Shown here: positions 25,953 through 37,582 of the stretch, piece by piece | How positions within the stretch are numbered: the first letter of the stretch is position 1 | How the letters are laid out: every line of letters begins with the position of its first letter | From: Qiania dongpingensis | GTDB taxonomy: Bacteria > Bacillota > Clostridia > Lachnospirales > Lachnospiraceae | Length of the DNA stretch: 64,000 bases | Direction of reading: 5' to 3' | Assembly: GCF_014337195.1 (NCBI RefSeq) | Contig: NZ_CP060634.1 | Span: forward strand, 2,294,001-2,358,000 | Notes under the pieces: generated by a model | What the model was told of the DNA's origin: nothing | What the model saw: the letters and a program-made list of their open reading frames with translations, nothing else | Database searches by the model: none | Position numbers and translations under genes: made by a program

Positions 25953-27537
25953 AAATGCCGACTATGGAGCCGCCGAAGCCTATCTGACCTTTGAGCATGA
26001 CGAGTTTACCATGAAGCCCACCCTTGACGAAGCCGGGCGGCTCATTCCCCGGCAGGACTACCGGCTGGACACGCTGAATTGTGGGGGTGAGGATTTTGCC
26101 CTGTCCTGCATACGGGCAAATCTGCGATACGGCAAGAACAGCAAACGGGAGGACATCAAGAGCCACCACTATATCATCAGCTTTGACCCACGGGACGCAG
26201 CCGACAACGGCTTAACCGTTGACCGGGCGCAGGCGTTGGGGCTGGCCTACTGCAAAGAGCATTTTCCCGGACACCAAGCCCTTGTCTGCACCCACCCGGA
26301 CGGACACAACCACAGCGGCAATATCCATGTGCATATTGTCATCAACAGTCTGCGGATCGCCGAGGTGGAGCGCAAGCCCTACATGGACAGGGCAAGCGAC
26401 ACCAGAACCGGGGACAAGCACCGCTGTACCGCAGCCGCCATGCGGTATTTCCGCAGCGAAGTCATGGAGATGTGCCACCGGGAGGGGCTTTACCAGATCG
26501 ACCTCTTGAATGGCAGCAAAAACAAAGTGACCGAGCGTGAATACTGGGCGAAGCGCAAGGGGCAAGCCAAGCTGGACAAGGAGAACGCCGCCCTGCTTGC
26601 CGAGGGCATTACACCCCGGCAGACCAAGTTTGAAACCGACAAAGACCATCTGCGGCAGACCATACGCCAAGCCCTTACCACCGCCGCCAGCTTTGACGAG
26701 TTTTCCGCTCTCCTGTTGCGGGAGGGTGTGACCGTCAAGGAGAGCCGGGGGCGGCTGTCCTATCTCACGCCGGACAGGACAAAGCCCATCACCGCCCGGA
26801 AGCTGGGGACGGACTTTGACAAGGCCGCTGTCCTTACTGTTTTCCAGCAGAACGCCCATAGAACAGCCGCAAAGACGCAGGACAGGCAGGAACACCAGCC
26901 GCAGCTTACTAAGGGCATACAGCGGACAAAACCCGCCCAAATCACCCCGAACCCTGACAGCCTGCAGCGGCTTGTAGATATAGCCGCCAAGCGAGCCGAG
27001 GGAAAAGGTATCGGTTATGAGCGCTGGGCAAAAACCTTTAATCTCAAACAGATGGCAAAGACCATGAATTTCCTTTCTGAGCATGGTTTTACCAACCCCG
27101 AAGAAGTGGACGCAGCTTTGGAAGCCGCCATTTCCGGGCAGCACACCGCTGGGGAAAAGCTGAAAGAACTGGAATCCAGAATCACCGCCAACAAGGAACT
27201 CATGCACCAGATCAGCGTTTACCGCAGCACCAAGCCCGCCCACGACGGGCTGAAAACCGCCAGGAAGCCGGAACGATACCGGGAAGCGTTTCATGCAGAC
27301 CTGACGCTGTATGAAGCGGCGGTGCGGTATTTTCGGGAACGGGGCTTGAAGAAATTACCCGCCACTTCCAGACTGCAAGCGGAAAATGAAGCCCTGATTT
27401 CCGAGAAAAACGGGCTTTACACCGAGTACCGGGAGCAGAAAGCCAGAGCCGCCGAGCTGCAAAAGGTCAAATCCAACCTTGCCACCATGCTCCGGCAGGA
27501 ACGGACAAAAGAGGCGCGCCGGGATTGGGAGCGGTAA
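25924..27537 (+). CDS. Relaxase/mobilization nuclease of IME-1 (MOBP-like)
   Basis: A 537-residue relaxase that nicks oriT and pilots the single strand. The N-terminal domain has candidate tyrosines in ADYGAAEAYL, a conserved SHHYIISFDP, and the metal-binding triad region HNHSGNIHVHIVINSLR. A long charged C-terminal half with coiled-coil character (about 350-535) follows. ATG 25924 lies within mobC; GTG 25915 is an alternative. Type assignment to MOBP is by overall pattern. Confidence 0.9.
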   Translation: MATIKHISSKNADYGAAEAYLTFEHDEFTMKPTLDEAGRLIPRQDYRLDTLNCGGEDFALSCIRANLRYGKNSKREDIKSHHYIISFDPRDAADNGLTVDRAQALGLAYCKEHFPGHQALVCTHPDGHNHSGNIHVHIVINSLRIAEVERKPYMDRASDTRTGDKHRCTAAAMRYFRSEVMEMCHREGLYQIDLLNGSKNKVTEREYWAKRKGQAKLDKENAALLAEGITPRQTKFETDKDHLRQTIRQALTTAASFDEFSALLLREGVTVKESRGRLSYLTPDRTKPITARKLGTDFDKAAVLTVFQQNAHRTAAKTQDRQEHQPQLTKGIQRTKPAQITPNPDSLQRLVDIAAKRAEGKGIGYERWAKTFNLKQMAKTMNFLSEHGFTNPEEVDAALEAAISGQHTAGEKLKELESRITANKELMHQISVYRSTKPAHDGLKTARKPERYREAFHADLTLYEAAVRYFRERGLKKLPATSRLQAENEALISEKNGLYTEYREQKARAAELQKVKSNLATMLRQERTKEARRDWER

Positions 27538-27802
27538 GGGTGTTCCGTTTTGTTCCACCCCTGCCCGGAAAGGGGGTTCCATTTTGGACACCCCTTTGCT
27601 ATGGGAAGTTGACCGCCGAACTCCACCCCAAAATGATACCGAAACCGCACAAAAGCGTCCACCATATCTACCCCTATCCGCAATACCACCCGCCTTTTTC
27701 AAGGGGCGTACAGAGGGAAAAATCCCCGAAAATGACACCAAAATCATACACCAAACGCCGCCTATCCCGTTACCCCGATAGAAGCGGCAGAAAGGAGCCG
27801 CC

Positions 27803-27973
27803 ATGCCGAGAATGAGCAAGAAGCGCAAGGAAGAATGGGCGTTCTTCCTCAATGAGCGCAACCGTATCACCTACAATCCCCTTTGCCGCAGGTGCCGCCG
27901 CACCTGCAAGCAGAGTTTCCGGGCTATCATCATCGACTGCCCGCCGTTTCTCTCCAAGCGGGCGAAGCCATGA
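27803..27973 (+). CDS. Small cysteine-rich protein
   Basis: A 56-residue basic protein with CRRCRRTC, a possible zinc knuckle. RBS AAAGGAG precedes ATG 27803, and the stop overlaps the next start by 4 bp (ATGA). No family is identified. The 265 bp before it, after the relaxase, hold no convincing gene. Confidence 0.6.
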   Translation: MPRMSKKRKEEWAFFLNERNRITYNPLCRRCRRTCKQSFRAIIIDCPPFLSKRAKP

Positions 27974-28731
27974 AGCCGGACAACACGCAGGAAACCATTT
28001 ATGTGGGGCTGGACACAGGCTTGCCGCCCTACCTGCCATATCCCCGGTTCCTGTTGAAAATGGACATTTCCCAGACCGCCAAGCTGCTCTATGCGCTGCT
28101 GTTAGACCGCACCACCCTGTCACAGCGGAACGGCTGGCAGGACGATCAGGGCAGGACATTCATTGTCTATCCCGTAGCAGAGATTGCCGAAATGCTGGAT
28201 AAGGGGCAGACCGCCATCAAAGCCGCCTTGAACGAACTGGACGCAGCCGGACTTCTGGAACGGAAACGGGCGGGATTTTCCGCAGCCAACCGCCTGTATG
28301 TGAAGCTGCCGCCATTAGTTCGGATTTCCGACCCTATGACAGTCGGAAAAGCGACCCTCATAAGTGCGGAAAACCGACCTACTGATGGTCGAAAAAGCGA
28401 CCTTATGACGGTCGGAAAACCGACCCCTAACAACCTTACTATAAACAACCTGATAGAAAGCCAAACAATGGGAGTGAGTAGAGAGCCGCACAAGCCGTTT
28501 GGCAGATATGAGAATGTTTTTCTGACCGAAGCCGAGTATGACCAGTTACAGGCAGAATACCCGGATAGGCTGGAACGGTTCATCGAGGAAATGAGCCGCT
28601 ACCTTGCCGCCAACGGGAGAACCTACCAGAACTATGCCGCCGCCCTGCGGATCTGGGCGGAGAACGATAAAAAGGACGCCCCGAAACAGGGCGTCCCGGA
28701 CTACACCTGCAAGGAGGGCGAAAGTTTATGA
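27970..28731 (+). CDS. Replication initiator protein (RepA_N-like)
   Basis: A 253-residue protein with an N-terminal winged-helix replication initiator domain (PYPRFLLKMDISQTAKLLYALLLDR, FIVYPVAEIAEMLDKGQTAIKAALNEL). A variable linker near residues 115-155 carries two near repeats of DLMTVGKPT-like sequence. A C-terminal domain with ERFIEEMSRYLAANG follows. It probably lets the excised IME replicate. It is coupled to the DnaC-like gene by a 4-bp overlap. Confidence 0.82.
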   Translation: MKPDNTQETIYVGLDTGLPPYLPYPRFLLKMDISQTAKLLYALLLDRTTLSQRNGWQDDQGRTFIVYPVAEIAEMLDKGQTAIKAALNELDAAGLLERKRAGFSAANRLYVKLPPLVRISDPMTVGKATLISAENRPTDGRKSDLMTVGKPTPNNLTINNLIESQTMGVSREPHKPFGRYENVFLTEAEYDQLQAEYPDRLERFIEEMSRYLAANGRTYQNYAAALRIWAENDKKDAPKQGVPDYTCKEGESL

Positions 28732-29561
28732 GCAAAATCGAGACTATCAATCTGCTGCCGGATACCGAGCCGGACAGCGGCGACTACACAGGCGAGGACG
28801 GTTTGCTGTACTGCGGAAAATGCCGCAAGCCCAAAGAAGCCTACTTCCCGGAGGGCAAGACGCTTTTCGGACTTGACCGCCACCCGGCAGAGTGCGACTG
28901 CCAGAGAGCGCAGCGGATGGAGCGTGAAGCCGCCGAACAGCAGCGCAGACACCTTGACACCGTTGAGGACTTGAAACGCCGGGGATTTTCCGATACCGCC
29001 ATGCGGGACTGGACTTTTGAAAACGACAATGCCAGGAACCCCCAGACCGCCGTTGCCCGGTTCTATGCGGAGCATTGGGACACCATGCAGGCCGAAAACA
29101 TCGGCTATCTGTTCTGGGGCGGCGTGGGAACTGGCAAAAGCTACCTTGCGGGCTGTATCGCAAACGCCCTGATGGAGAAAGAAATCCCCGTCCGCATGAC
29201 GAACTTTGCCGCAATCCTTAATGACCTTGCCGCCAGCTTTGAGGGTAGGAACGAGTACATCTCCCGGCTCTGCCGTTATCCGCTGCTGATTTTGGACGAT
29301 TTCGGCATGGAGCGTGGAACAGAATACGGGCTGGAACAGGTTTACAGCGTCATTGACAGCCGATACCGCAGCCGCAGGCCGCTGATCGTCACCACCAACC
29401 TGACCTTGCAGCAAATCCAGAACCCGCCGGACACCGCCCATACCCGTATCTATGACCGGCTGCTGGAAATGTGCGCCCCCGTCCGTTTTACGGGCAGCAA
29501 TTTCCGAAGGGAAACCGCACAAGCCAAGCTGGAACGGCTGAAAAATCTGATGAATGAGTGA
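28728..29561 (+). CDS. DnaC-like helicase loader ATPase
   Basis: A 277-residue AAA+ ATPase of the DnaC/IstB group. It has an N-terminal Cys cluster (YCGKCRKP, ECDCQRAQ; residues about 25-57), Walker A GGVGTGKS near residue 133, Walker B LLILDDFG and sensor VTTNLTLQQI. It would load the host replicative helicase on the IME origin opened by the upstream initiator. Confidence 0.9.
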   Translation: MSKIETINLLPDTEPDSGDYTGEDGLLYCGKCRKPKEAYFPEGKTLFGLDRHPAECDCQRAQRMEREAAEQQRRHLDTVEDLKRRGFSDTAMRDWTFENDNARNPQTAVARFYAEHWDTMQAENIGYLFWGGVGTGKSYLAGCIANALMEKEIPVRMTNFAAILNDLAASFEGRNEYISRLCRYPLLILDDFGMERGTEYGLEQVYSVIDSRYRSRRPLIVTTNLTLQQIQNPPDTAHTRIYDRLLEMCAPVRFTGSNFRRETAQAKLERLKNLMNE

Positions 29562-29573
29562 AAGGAGTAGCCT

Positions 29574-29759
29574 ATGGCAGATAACAAGCAGATCACCCGA
29601 ACCAATCCCCGCCGCCCCGACTGCGTGACAGAAATCCGCATGGGCAACTCTGTCCTTGTGGTGTCCGGCTTTTTCAAGCAGGGCAGTACCGAAACCGCCG
29701 CCGACAAAATGGCAAAGGTATTGCAGGCCGAAGCTGCTACACAAAAACCGGCAATATGA
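29574..29759 (+). CDS. tnpW: TnpW family small protein
   Basis: A 61-residue protein resembling TnpW of Tn4451-type elements, with the segment IRMGNSVLVVSGFFKQGSTETAADKM. RBS AAAGGAG precedes the start. Function is unknown. IME-2 carries its own version at 50,352, next to its right end. Confidence 0.75.
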   Translation: MADNKQITRTNPRRPDCVTEIRMGNSVLVVSGFFKQGSTETAADKMAKVLQAEAATQKPAI

Positions 29760-29801
29760 CAGGACATAAAGAAGCAGTTTTGACGCTTTTGCCGCTATAC
29801 A

Positions 29802-31487
<1,686 letters not shown>

Positions 31488-31495
31488 CCGCCCGA

Positions 31496-31544
31496 CCTAT
31501 CCGACACAATGGCCAAGTGCCGGATAGGAACGGCAAAATTTTTT
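31496..31544 (+). terminator. Hairpin and T-run at the right end of IME-1
   Basis: CCTATCCG (31496-31503) pairs with CGGATAGG (31521-31528). A T-run follows about 10 nt later. It may terminate the recombinase transcript or be part of the attachment site. Confidence 0.5.
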
Positions 31545-31574
31545 ACACTTCTATTGCTTCTTTATCACACACAA

Positions 31575-31673
31575 GCAAAGAGCCAGGGCATGAAGCAGCT
31601 CATGGCCGGTGCTGGTGTAGCCGTAGTCGGCATGGTCCTTGTACCTCTGCTCTCCGGGCTTTTCTCTGTCTAA
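31575..31673 (+). pseudogene. maff2: maff2, 3' part separated by IME-1
   Basis: From the GC at 31575 the frame reads AKSQGMKQLMAGAGVAVVGM and then VLVPLLSGLFSV before TAA, which is the normal Maff2 C-terminus with its second hydrophobic helix. It has no start or RBS of its own. It joins to 20683-20804 in frame if IME-1 leaves. Confidence 0.92.
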
Positions 31674-31742
31674 GCGTCTCCGTATGAAATCCTTGCCGCT
31701 CCCGCAGCTTTGCGGGGGCGGCGGAAAGGAGGTTGACACCGT

Positions 31743-32612
31743 ATGGATTTCTTACTTGAAGCCCTGACAAATTGGCTGAAAGAAATGCTGGTGGGCGGCA
31801 TTATGAGCAACCTTTCGGGGATGTTTGACAGTGTAAATCAGCAGGTCGCGGATATATCCGTACAGGTAGGCCAGACCCCACAGGGATGGAATGGCAGTAT
31901 TTTCAGAATGATTGAGAATCTGTCCAACTCCATCATGGTGCCGATTGCAGGTGTGATCCTGGCTATCGTGATGACCGTAGACCTGATCCAGATGATTGCA
32001 GACAAGAACAACCTGCATGATGTGGATACCTGGATGATTTTCAAGTGGGTGTTCAAATCAGCTGCCGCCATCCTCATTGTCACAAACACATGGAATATCG
32101 TGATGGGCGTCTTTGATATGGCGCAGAGCGTAGTGGCGCAGGCGGCAGGGATTATCAATTCGGATGCGTCCATTGACATTTCCTCAGTTATGACCGATCT
32201 GGAACCGAGGCTGATGGAAATGGATCTGGGACCGCTGTTCGGACTGTGGTTCCAATCCCTCTTTATTGGCATTACTATGTGGGCGTTATATATCTGTATC
32301 TTTATCGTTATTTATGGCCGTATGATCGAAATCTACCTTGTGACTTCGGTGGCTCCCGTTCCAATGGCTGCAATGATGGGTAAAGAATGGGGCGGTATGG
32401 GACAGAATTACCTCCGATCCCTGCTGGCGCTGGGCTTTCAGGCGTTTCTCATTATCGTCTGCGTGGCAATTTATGCTGTGCTGGTGCAGAACATCGCTCT
32501 GGAAGATGACATCATCATGGCAATCTGGAGCTGCGTGGGCTACACCGTACTGCTATGTTTTACGCTGTTCAAAACCGGCAGTCTCGCCAAATCAGTCTTT
32601 CAGGCGCACTAA
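31743..32612 (+). CDS. TrbL/VirB6-like conjugation membrane protein
   Basis: A 289-residue inner-membrane component of the mating channel with five to six membrane helices, conserved in Tn1549-type ICEs. Key segments are LSNSIMVPIAGVILAIVMT, MWALYICIFIVIYGRMIEIYLVTSVAPVPMAAM and GLGFQAF-like helices near residue 225. RBS AAAGGAGG precedes the ATG. The gene lies between maff2 and PrgI, as usual. Confidence 0.88.
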   Translation: MDFLLEALTNWLKEMLVGGIMSNLSGMFDSVNQQVADISVQVGQTPQGWNGSIFRMIENLSNSIMVPIAGVILAIVMTVDLIQMIADKNNLHDVDTWMIFKWVFKSAAAILIVTNTWNIVMGVFDMAQSVVAQAAGIINSDASIDISSVMTDLEPRLMEMDLGPLFGLWFQSLFIGITMWALYICIFIVIYGRMIEIYLVTSVAPVPMAAMMGKEWGGMGQNYLRSLLALGFQAFLIIVCVAIYAVLVQNIALEDDIIMAIWSCVGYTVLLCFTLFKTGSLAKSVFQAH

Positions 32613-32632
32613 AACGGAAGGAGGTTTCTACA

Positions 32633-33088
32633 TTGGCTTATGTACCCGTACCCAAGGACTTAACAAAAGTCAAAACAAAGGTCATGTTCAATCTGACCAA
32701 GCGGCAGCTTATCTGCTTCACGGGCGGAGCGCTTATTGGCGTACCGCTTTTCTTTTTGCTCAGAAAACCTACCGGAAACAGTGTAGCGGCTATGTGTATG
32801 ATGCTGGTTATGCTGCCCTTCTTTATGCTGGCTATGTACGAAAAGCATGGACAGCCCCTGGAAAAGATCGTGGGCAACATTCTCAAAGTAGCTGTGATCC
32901 GTCCCAAGCAGCGTCCCTACCAGACCAACAACTTTTATGCCGTATTAAAGCGGCAGGAAATGCTCGATAAGGAGGTGTATGACATTGTTCACCGCAATAA
33001 AAAAATGGCTGCATCGGATGTTCGGGAAAAACGAGGAAAAAACTGTGCAGCCGGTAAAGACAAAGAAAAAGCTGTCCCGCTCCGATAA
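32633..33088 (+). CDS. PrgI family membrane protein
   Basis: A 151-residue protein of the PrgI family, a VirB3-like partner of VirB4. It starts at TTG 32633 after GGAAGGAGGT. Two adjacent membrane helices (about 30-45 and 52-68) are followed by a cytosolic tail. It overlaps the VirB4 gene by about 100 bp, an unusually long coupling overlap that is common in this module. Confidence 0.88.
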   Translation: MAYVPVPKDLTKVKTKVMFNLTKRQLICFTGGALIGVPLFFLLRKPTGNSVAAMCMMLVMLPFFMLAMYEKHGQPLEKIVGNILKVAVIRPKQRPYQTNNFYAVLKRQEMLDKEVYDIVHRNKKMAASDVREKRGKNCAAGKDKEKAVPLR

Positions 33089-35444
33089 GAAGCAGATCGA
33101 AGCGGCTATTGCCCGCGCCAACCGCACGGACAAAAAAGGAAAATCTGCGCAGGACAGTATCCCTTATGAACGGATGTGGCCGGACGGGATCTGCCGCATA
33201 TCGGACAGCCACTACACAAAGACCATCCAGTTTCAGGACATCAACTATCAGCTCTCCCAAAACGAAGATAAGACGACAATCTTTGAGGGTTGGTGTGATT
33301 TCCTCAATTATTTTGACAGCTCAATTCATTTCCAGCTGTCTTTTTTGAACCTTGCGGCATCGGAGGAGACCTTTGCTAACTCCATTTCCATCCCACCCCA
33401 GAGGGATGCCTTTGACAGTATCCGCGAGGAATACACCACAATGCTGCAAAATCAGCTGGCCAGAGGCAACAACGGTCTCATCAAGACCAAATACCTGACC
33501 TTTGGTATCGACGCAGACAGCATCAAAGCCGCCAAGCCCCGTCTGGAGCGTATTGAGACCGATATACTTAATAACTTCAAGCGTCTTGGTGTAGCTGCCA
33601 GAACGCTGGACGGTAAAGAAAGGCTTTCTCAGCTTCATGCGGTATTCCACATGGATGAACAGCTCCCGTTTCAGTTTGAATGGGACTGGCTGGCTCCTTC
33701 CGGTCTGTCCACAAAGGATTTTATTGCACCAAGCTCCTTTGAGTTCCGCACCGGCAAGCAGTTCCGTATGGGCAAGAAATACGGGACTGTTTCTTTTTTG
33801 CAGATTTTAGCCCCAGAGCTGAATGACCGTCTGCTGGCTGATTTTCTGGATATGGAAAGCTCGCTCATTGTGAGTATGCACATTCAGTCGGTGGATCAGG
33901 TGAAAGCCATCAAAACGGTAAAGCGCAAGATTACCGACCTTGACCGCAGTAAGATTGAGGAACAGAAAAAAGCAGTCCGCGCCGGATATGACATGGACAT
34001 CATTCCCTCTGACCTTGCCACATACGGCAGTGAAGCGAAAAAACTCTTGCAGGATTTGCAGAGCCGCAACGAGAGAATGTTCCTTTTGACCTTTCTGGTG
34101 CTGAACACAGCGGACAATCCCCGTCAGCTTGGCAACAACATTTTCCAGGCAGGCTCCATTGCCCAGAAGTATAACTGTCAGCTGACCAGGCTGGACTTCC
34201 AGCAAGAAGAAGGGCTGATGAGCTGTCTGCCCCTGGGACTCAATCAGATCGAGATCCAGCGAGGACTGACCACCAGTTCTACGGCCATCTTTGTACCGTT
34301 CACCACACAGGAATTATTCCAGAACGGCAAAGAAGCTCTGTACTACGGCATCAACGCCCTGTCCAACAATCTCATCATGGTGGATCGAAAGATGCTGAAA
34401 AACCCCAACGGCTTGATTTTGGGTACGCCGGGTTCCGGTAAGTCCTTCAGCGCAAAACGAGAAATCGCAAACTGCTTTTTGCTTACCAGTGATGATGTTA
34501 TCATCTGTGACCCGGAAGCGGAGTATGCACCTCTGGTGGAGCGTCTGCATGGGCAGGTCATCAAGATCTCGCCTACCTCCACCAACTACATCAATCCGAT
34601 GGACCTGAACCTGGACTACTCGGATGATGAAAGCCCGCTGTCCCTCAAGTCTGACTTTATTCTCAGCTTGTGTGAGCTGATCGTGGGCGGTAAGGAGGGC
34701 TTGCAGCCGGTGCAGAAAACCATCATCGACCGCTGTGTGCGTCTGGTCTATCAGACTTACCTCAATGACCCGCGCCCGGAGAATATGCCCATACTGGAGG
34801 ATCTGTATAACCTGCTTCGGGAACAGGAGGAAAAGGAAGCCCAGTATATCGCTACGGCCCTTGAAATCTATGTAACCGGCTCCCTCAATGTGTTCAACCA
34901 CCAGAGCAATGTGGACATCAACAACCGCATTGTCTGCTATGACATCAAGGAACTGGGCAAGCAGCTTAAGAAAATCGGTATGCTGGTGGTACAGGATCAG
35001 GTGTGGAACCGTGTTACCATTAACCGTGCCGCCCACAAGTCCACCCGTTACTATATCGACGAGATGCACCTGCTTTTGAAGGAGGAACAGACCGCTGCCT
35101 ATACGGTGGAAATCTGGAAGCGATTCCGTAAATGGGGCGGTATTCCGACAGGTATTACCCAGAATGTCAAAGACCTTTTGAGCAGCCGCGAGGTAGAGAA
35201 CATCTTTGAAAACTCCGACTTCGTGTATATGCTCAACCAGGCAGGCGGAGACCGTCAGATACTTGCCAAGCAGCTGGGCATTTCCACACACCAGCTTAGC
35301 TATGTGACCCACTCCGGTGAGGGCGAGGGCCTGCTGTTCTATGGCTCCACAATTCTGCCTTTCGTGGACCACTTCCCGAAGAATACCGAGCTGTACCGCA
35401 TTATGACCACCAAACCCCAGGAACTGAAAAAGGAGGATGAATGA
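32985..35444 (+). CDS. VirB4/TraE-type conjugation ATPase
   Basis: An 819-residue motor ATPase of the type IV secretion channel. Walker A GTPGSGKS is near residue 482, followed by DVIICDPEAEYAPLV and the Walker B region TRYYIDEMHLLLKE. TTG 32985 is chosen because GGAGGTG at 32971-32977 is only 1-2 bp from the in-frame ATG 32979 but 7 bp from the TTG. It overlaps the end of PrgI and the start of the next gene by 4 bp. Confidence 0.95.
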   Translation: MFTAIKKWLHRMFGKNEEKTVQPVKTKKKLSRSDKKQIEAAIARANRTDKKGKSAQDSIPYERMWPDGICRISDSHYTKTIQFQDINYQLSQNEDKTTIFEGWCDFLNYFDSSIHFQLSFLNLAASEETFANSISIPPQRDAFDSIREEYTTMLQNQLARGNNGLIKTKYLTFGIDADSIKAAKPRLERIETDILNNFKRLGVAARTLDGKERLSQLHAVFHMDEQLPFQFEWDWLAPSGLSTKDFIAPSSFEFRTGKQFRMGKKYGTVSFLQILAPELNDRLLADFLDMESSLIVSMHIQSVDQVKAIKTVKRKITDLDRSKIEEQKKAVRAGYDMDIIPSDLATYGSEAKKLLQDLQSRNERMFLLTFLVLNTADNPRQLGNNIFQAGSIAQKYNCQLTRLDFQQEEGLMSCLPLGLNQIEIQRGLTTSSTAIFVPFTTQELFQNGKEALYYGINALSNNLIMVDRKMLKNPNGLILGTPGSGKSFSAKREIANCFLLTSDDVIICDPEAEYAPLVERLHGQVIKISPTSTNYINPMDLNLDYSDDESPLSLKSDFILSLCELIVGGKEGLQPVQKTIIDRCVRLVYQTYLNDPRPENMPILEDLYNLLREQEEKEAQYIATALEIYVTGSLNVFNHQSNVDINNRIVCYDIKELGKQLKKIGMLVVQDQVWNRVTINRAAHKSTRYYIDEMHLLLKEEQTAAYTVEIWKRFRKWGGIPTGITQNVKDLLSSREVENIFENSDFVYMLNQAGGDRQILAKQLGISTHQLSYVTHSGEGEGLLFYGSTILPFVDHFPKNTELYRIMTTKPQELKKEDE

Positions 35445-35824
35445 TGATGAACCCCAACATTTTGAATAAAAACCCGCTGATGTTTTTTGACAGAGCGGTA
35501 AATGCCCAACGCAGCCAGCTGCTTACGGTCATGGCTGATGCGGTAAGTGAGTGCCGCACGGCGGCAGACCAGGCAGCCGAACTGAATGAGACCGGTCAGG
35601 TGGGGCTGCTCCGTCTGGCAGAGGTCTGGAGCACCATCCGTGCCAAGGAAGGTATGGGTGGTCTGGTTCTGGAAGGAACCGAAGCGAAAATCCTGTCCGA
35701 TGTGGTGGCACAGTTTTACGCCTACCTGTCCGGTTGTATGTTCAACGATCCTGTGGGAATGGCCATTTATGCAGAGCTGCACTACATGATGTCCTCCCTC
35801 ATGCTGGGAGAATGGTTTGAATAA
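35441..35824 (+). CDS. Hypothetical ICE conjugation-module protein
   Basis: A 127-residue mostly helical protein with no recognised domain. Three in-frame ATGs open it after AGGAGGATGA. Its position between VirB4 and the CHAP hydrolase, with overlaps on both sides (4 and 8 bp), marks it as part of the transfer operon. Confidence 0.75.
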   Translation: MMMNPNILNKNPLMFFDRAVNAQRSQLLTVMADAVSECRTAADQAAELNETGQVGLLRLAEVWSTIRAKEGMGGLVLEGTEAKILSDVVAQFYAYLSGCMFNDPVGMAIYAELHYMMSSLMLGEWFE

Positions 35825-37553
35825 AGAGCCGCGCCTGCGCTTTACTGATGAGGAACGGTCTGATCCTGCACTGGAAAAGCCGATCCGTAAAGCGGAGAAA
35901 GCTGCGGCCAGAGCAGATAAGGCGCAGGCCAATATCCCAAAGAAAAAGGTCAGGCAGACGGTCATCGACCCGGATACCGGAAAAAAGACCTCGAAGCTGA
36001 CCTTTGAGGACAAGAAAAAGCCACCCTCCAAACTTTCTCAAGGGGTCAAGGAAGCTCCCGTCCATCTGGTTGCGGGCAAGCTCCACAAAGAGATCCGGGA
36101 AACAGAACAGGACAATGTGGGCGTGGAAAGCGCCCACAAGTCCGAGGAAGCGGTGGAGACCGGCGCTTATCTGGTGCGGGAGGGCTATCGCAGCCACAAG
36201 CTGAAGCCGTACCGCAAAGCAGCACAGGCAGAGCGCCAACTGGAAAAGGCAAATGTAAATGTTCTGTACCAGAAATCTTTGCAGGAAAATCCCCAGTTTG
36301 CCAGCAATCCACTTTCCCGCTGGCAGCAAAAGCAGGCCATCAAAAAGCAGTATGCCGCCGCCAAACATGCCGGTCAGACTGCCGGAAATACCGCCCAGGC
36401 TGCATCCAAAACCGGAAAAGCCGCAAGGACGGTAAAGGAAAAGGCACAGCAGGCAGGGGCATTCGTTATGCGGCACAAGAAAGGTTTCCTGATCGCAGGG
36501 GCGTTGTTTCTCATCGTTTGTCTGCTGATGAATACCATGTCCTCCTGCTCCATGATGGCGCAGAGCATCGGTTCCGTTCTCTCCGGTACCACCTATCCGT
36601 CGGATGACCCGGAAATGCTGGCGGTGGAGGCAGATTATGCAGCCAGAGAAGCCCAGTTGCAGGAGGAAATCGACAACATAGAAAGCAGCCACCCAGGATA
36701 TGACGAGTATCGCTATGACCTTGGTATGATCGGCCATGACCCTCATGAGCTGGCAGCATTTCTCTCTGCCGTCTTGCAAGGCTACACCCGGCAGAGCGCT
36801 CAGGCAGAGCTGGCGCGTGTGTTTGCAGCACAGTATCAGCTGACGCTTACTGAGGAAGTGGAGATTCGCTACCGCACGGAGACCTCCACCGACCCGGAGA
36901 CCGGTGAGACCACCTCAGAAGAAGTTCCCTATGAGTATTACATTTTGAATGTGAAACTCGCCAGCAAGCCCATTTCCGCTGTGGTGTCGGAGCTTCTGAC
37001 CCCGGAGCAGATGAAAATGTATCAGGTTTACCGGCAGACCATGGGCAATAAGCCGCTGTTGTTTGGCGGCGGCTCCCCTGATACCAGCGGCTCGGAAGAT
37101 CTGTCCGGTGTGCAGTTCATTAACGGTACCCGCCCCGGCAATCCTCAGCTGGTGGAACTGGCCAAGCGTCAGGTGGGCAATGTGGGCGGTTATCCCTACT
37201 GGAGCTGGTACGGCTTTGACTCCCGTGTGGAATGGTGCGCCTGCTTCGTATCCTGGTGCTATAACCAGGCAGGAAAAAGTGAACCGCGCTTTGCAGGCTG
37301 TGAGTGGCAGGGCGTTCCGTGGTTCCAGTCCCATGGACAATGGGGTGCAAGAGGCTATAACAATCTGGCTCCCGGAGATGCAATTTTCTTTGACTGGGAT
37401 TTGGATGGGACAGCAGACCATGTAGGTATCGTGATCGGTACGGATGGCAGCCGTGTTTATACCGTGGAGGGAAATTCCGGCGATGCCTGCAAGATCAAAA
37501 GTTATGACCTGAATTATCAAAGCATTAAGGGCTACGGCCTGATGAACTGGTAA
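35817..37553 (+). CDS. CHAP-domain cell wall hydrolase of the mating channel
   Basis: A 578-residue protein with a long basic cytosolic N-terminus (1-220), one membrane helix (about 222-240, KKGFLIAGALFLIVCLLM), an extracellular stalk with a VirB8-like region, and a C-terminal CHAP amidase/peptidase domain. The catalytic cysteine is in VEWCACFVSWC near residue 475 and the histidine in DHVGIVIG near 535. It starts at TTG 35817. The enzyme would open peptidoglycan for the channel. The lysozyme domain seen in some CwlT-type relatives is absent. Confidence 0.9.
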   Translation: MNKEPRLRFTDEERSDPALEKPIRKAEKAAARADKAQANIPKKKVRQTVIDPDTGKKTSKLTFEDKKKPPSKLSQGVKEAPVHLVAGKLHKEIRETEQDNVGVESAHKSEEAVETGAYLVREGYRSHKLKPYRKAAQAERQLEKANVNVLYQKSLQENPQFASNPLSRWQQKQAIKKQYAAAKHAGQTAGNTAQAASKTGKAARTVKEKAQQAGAFVMRHKKGFLIAGALFLIVCLLMNTMSSCSMMAQSIGSVLSGTTYPSDDPEMLAVEADYAAREAQLQEEIDNIESSHPGYDEYRYDLGMIGHDPHELAAFLSAVLQGYTRQSAQAELARVFAAQYQLTLTEEVEIRYRTETSTDPETGETTSEEVPYEYYILNVKLASKPISAVVSELLTPEQMKMYQVYRQTMGNKPLLFGGGSPDTSGSEDLSGVQFINGTRPGNPQLVELAKRQVGNVGGYPYWSWYGFDSRVEWCACFVSWCYNQAGKSEPRFAGCEWQGVPWFQSHGQWGARGYNNLAPGDAIFFDWDLDGTADHVGIVIGTDGSRVYTVEGNSGDACKIKSYDLNYQSIKGYGLMNW

Positions 37554-37582
37554 CAGAGATTTTTAAGAAGGAGTGATAGACG

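Noticed and set aside
27479..27781. 100-codon frame after the relaxase
   Set aside because: It overlaps the relaxase end, has low-complexity content and no RBS.
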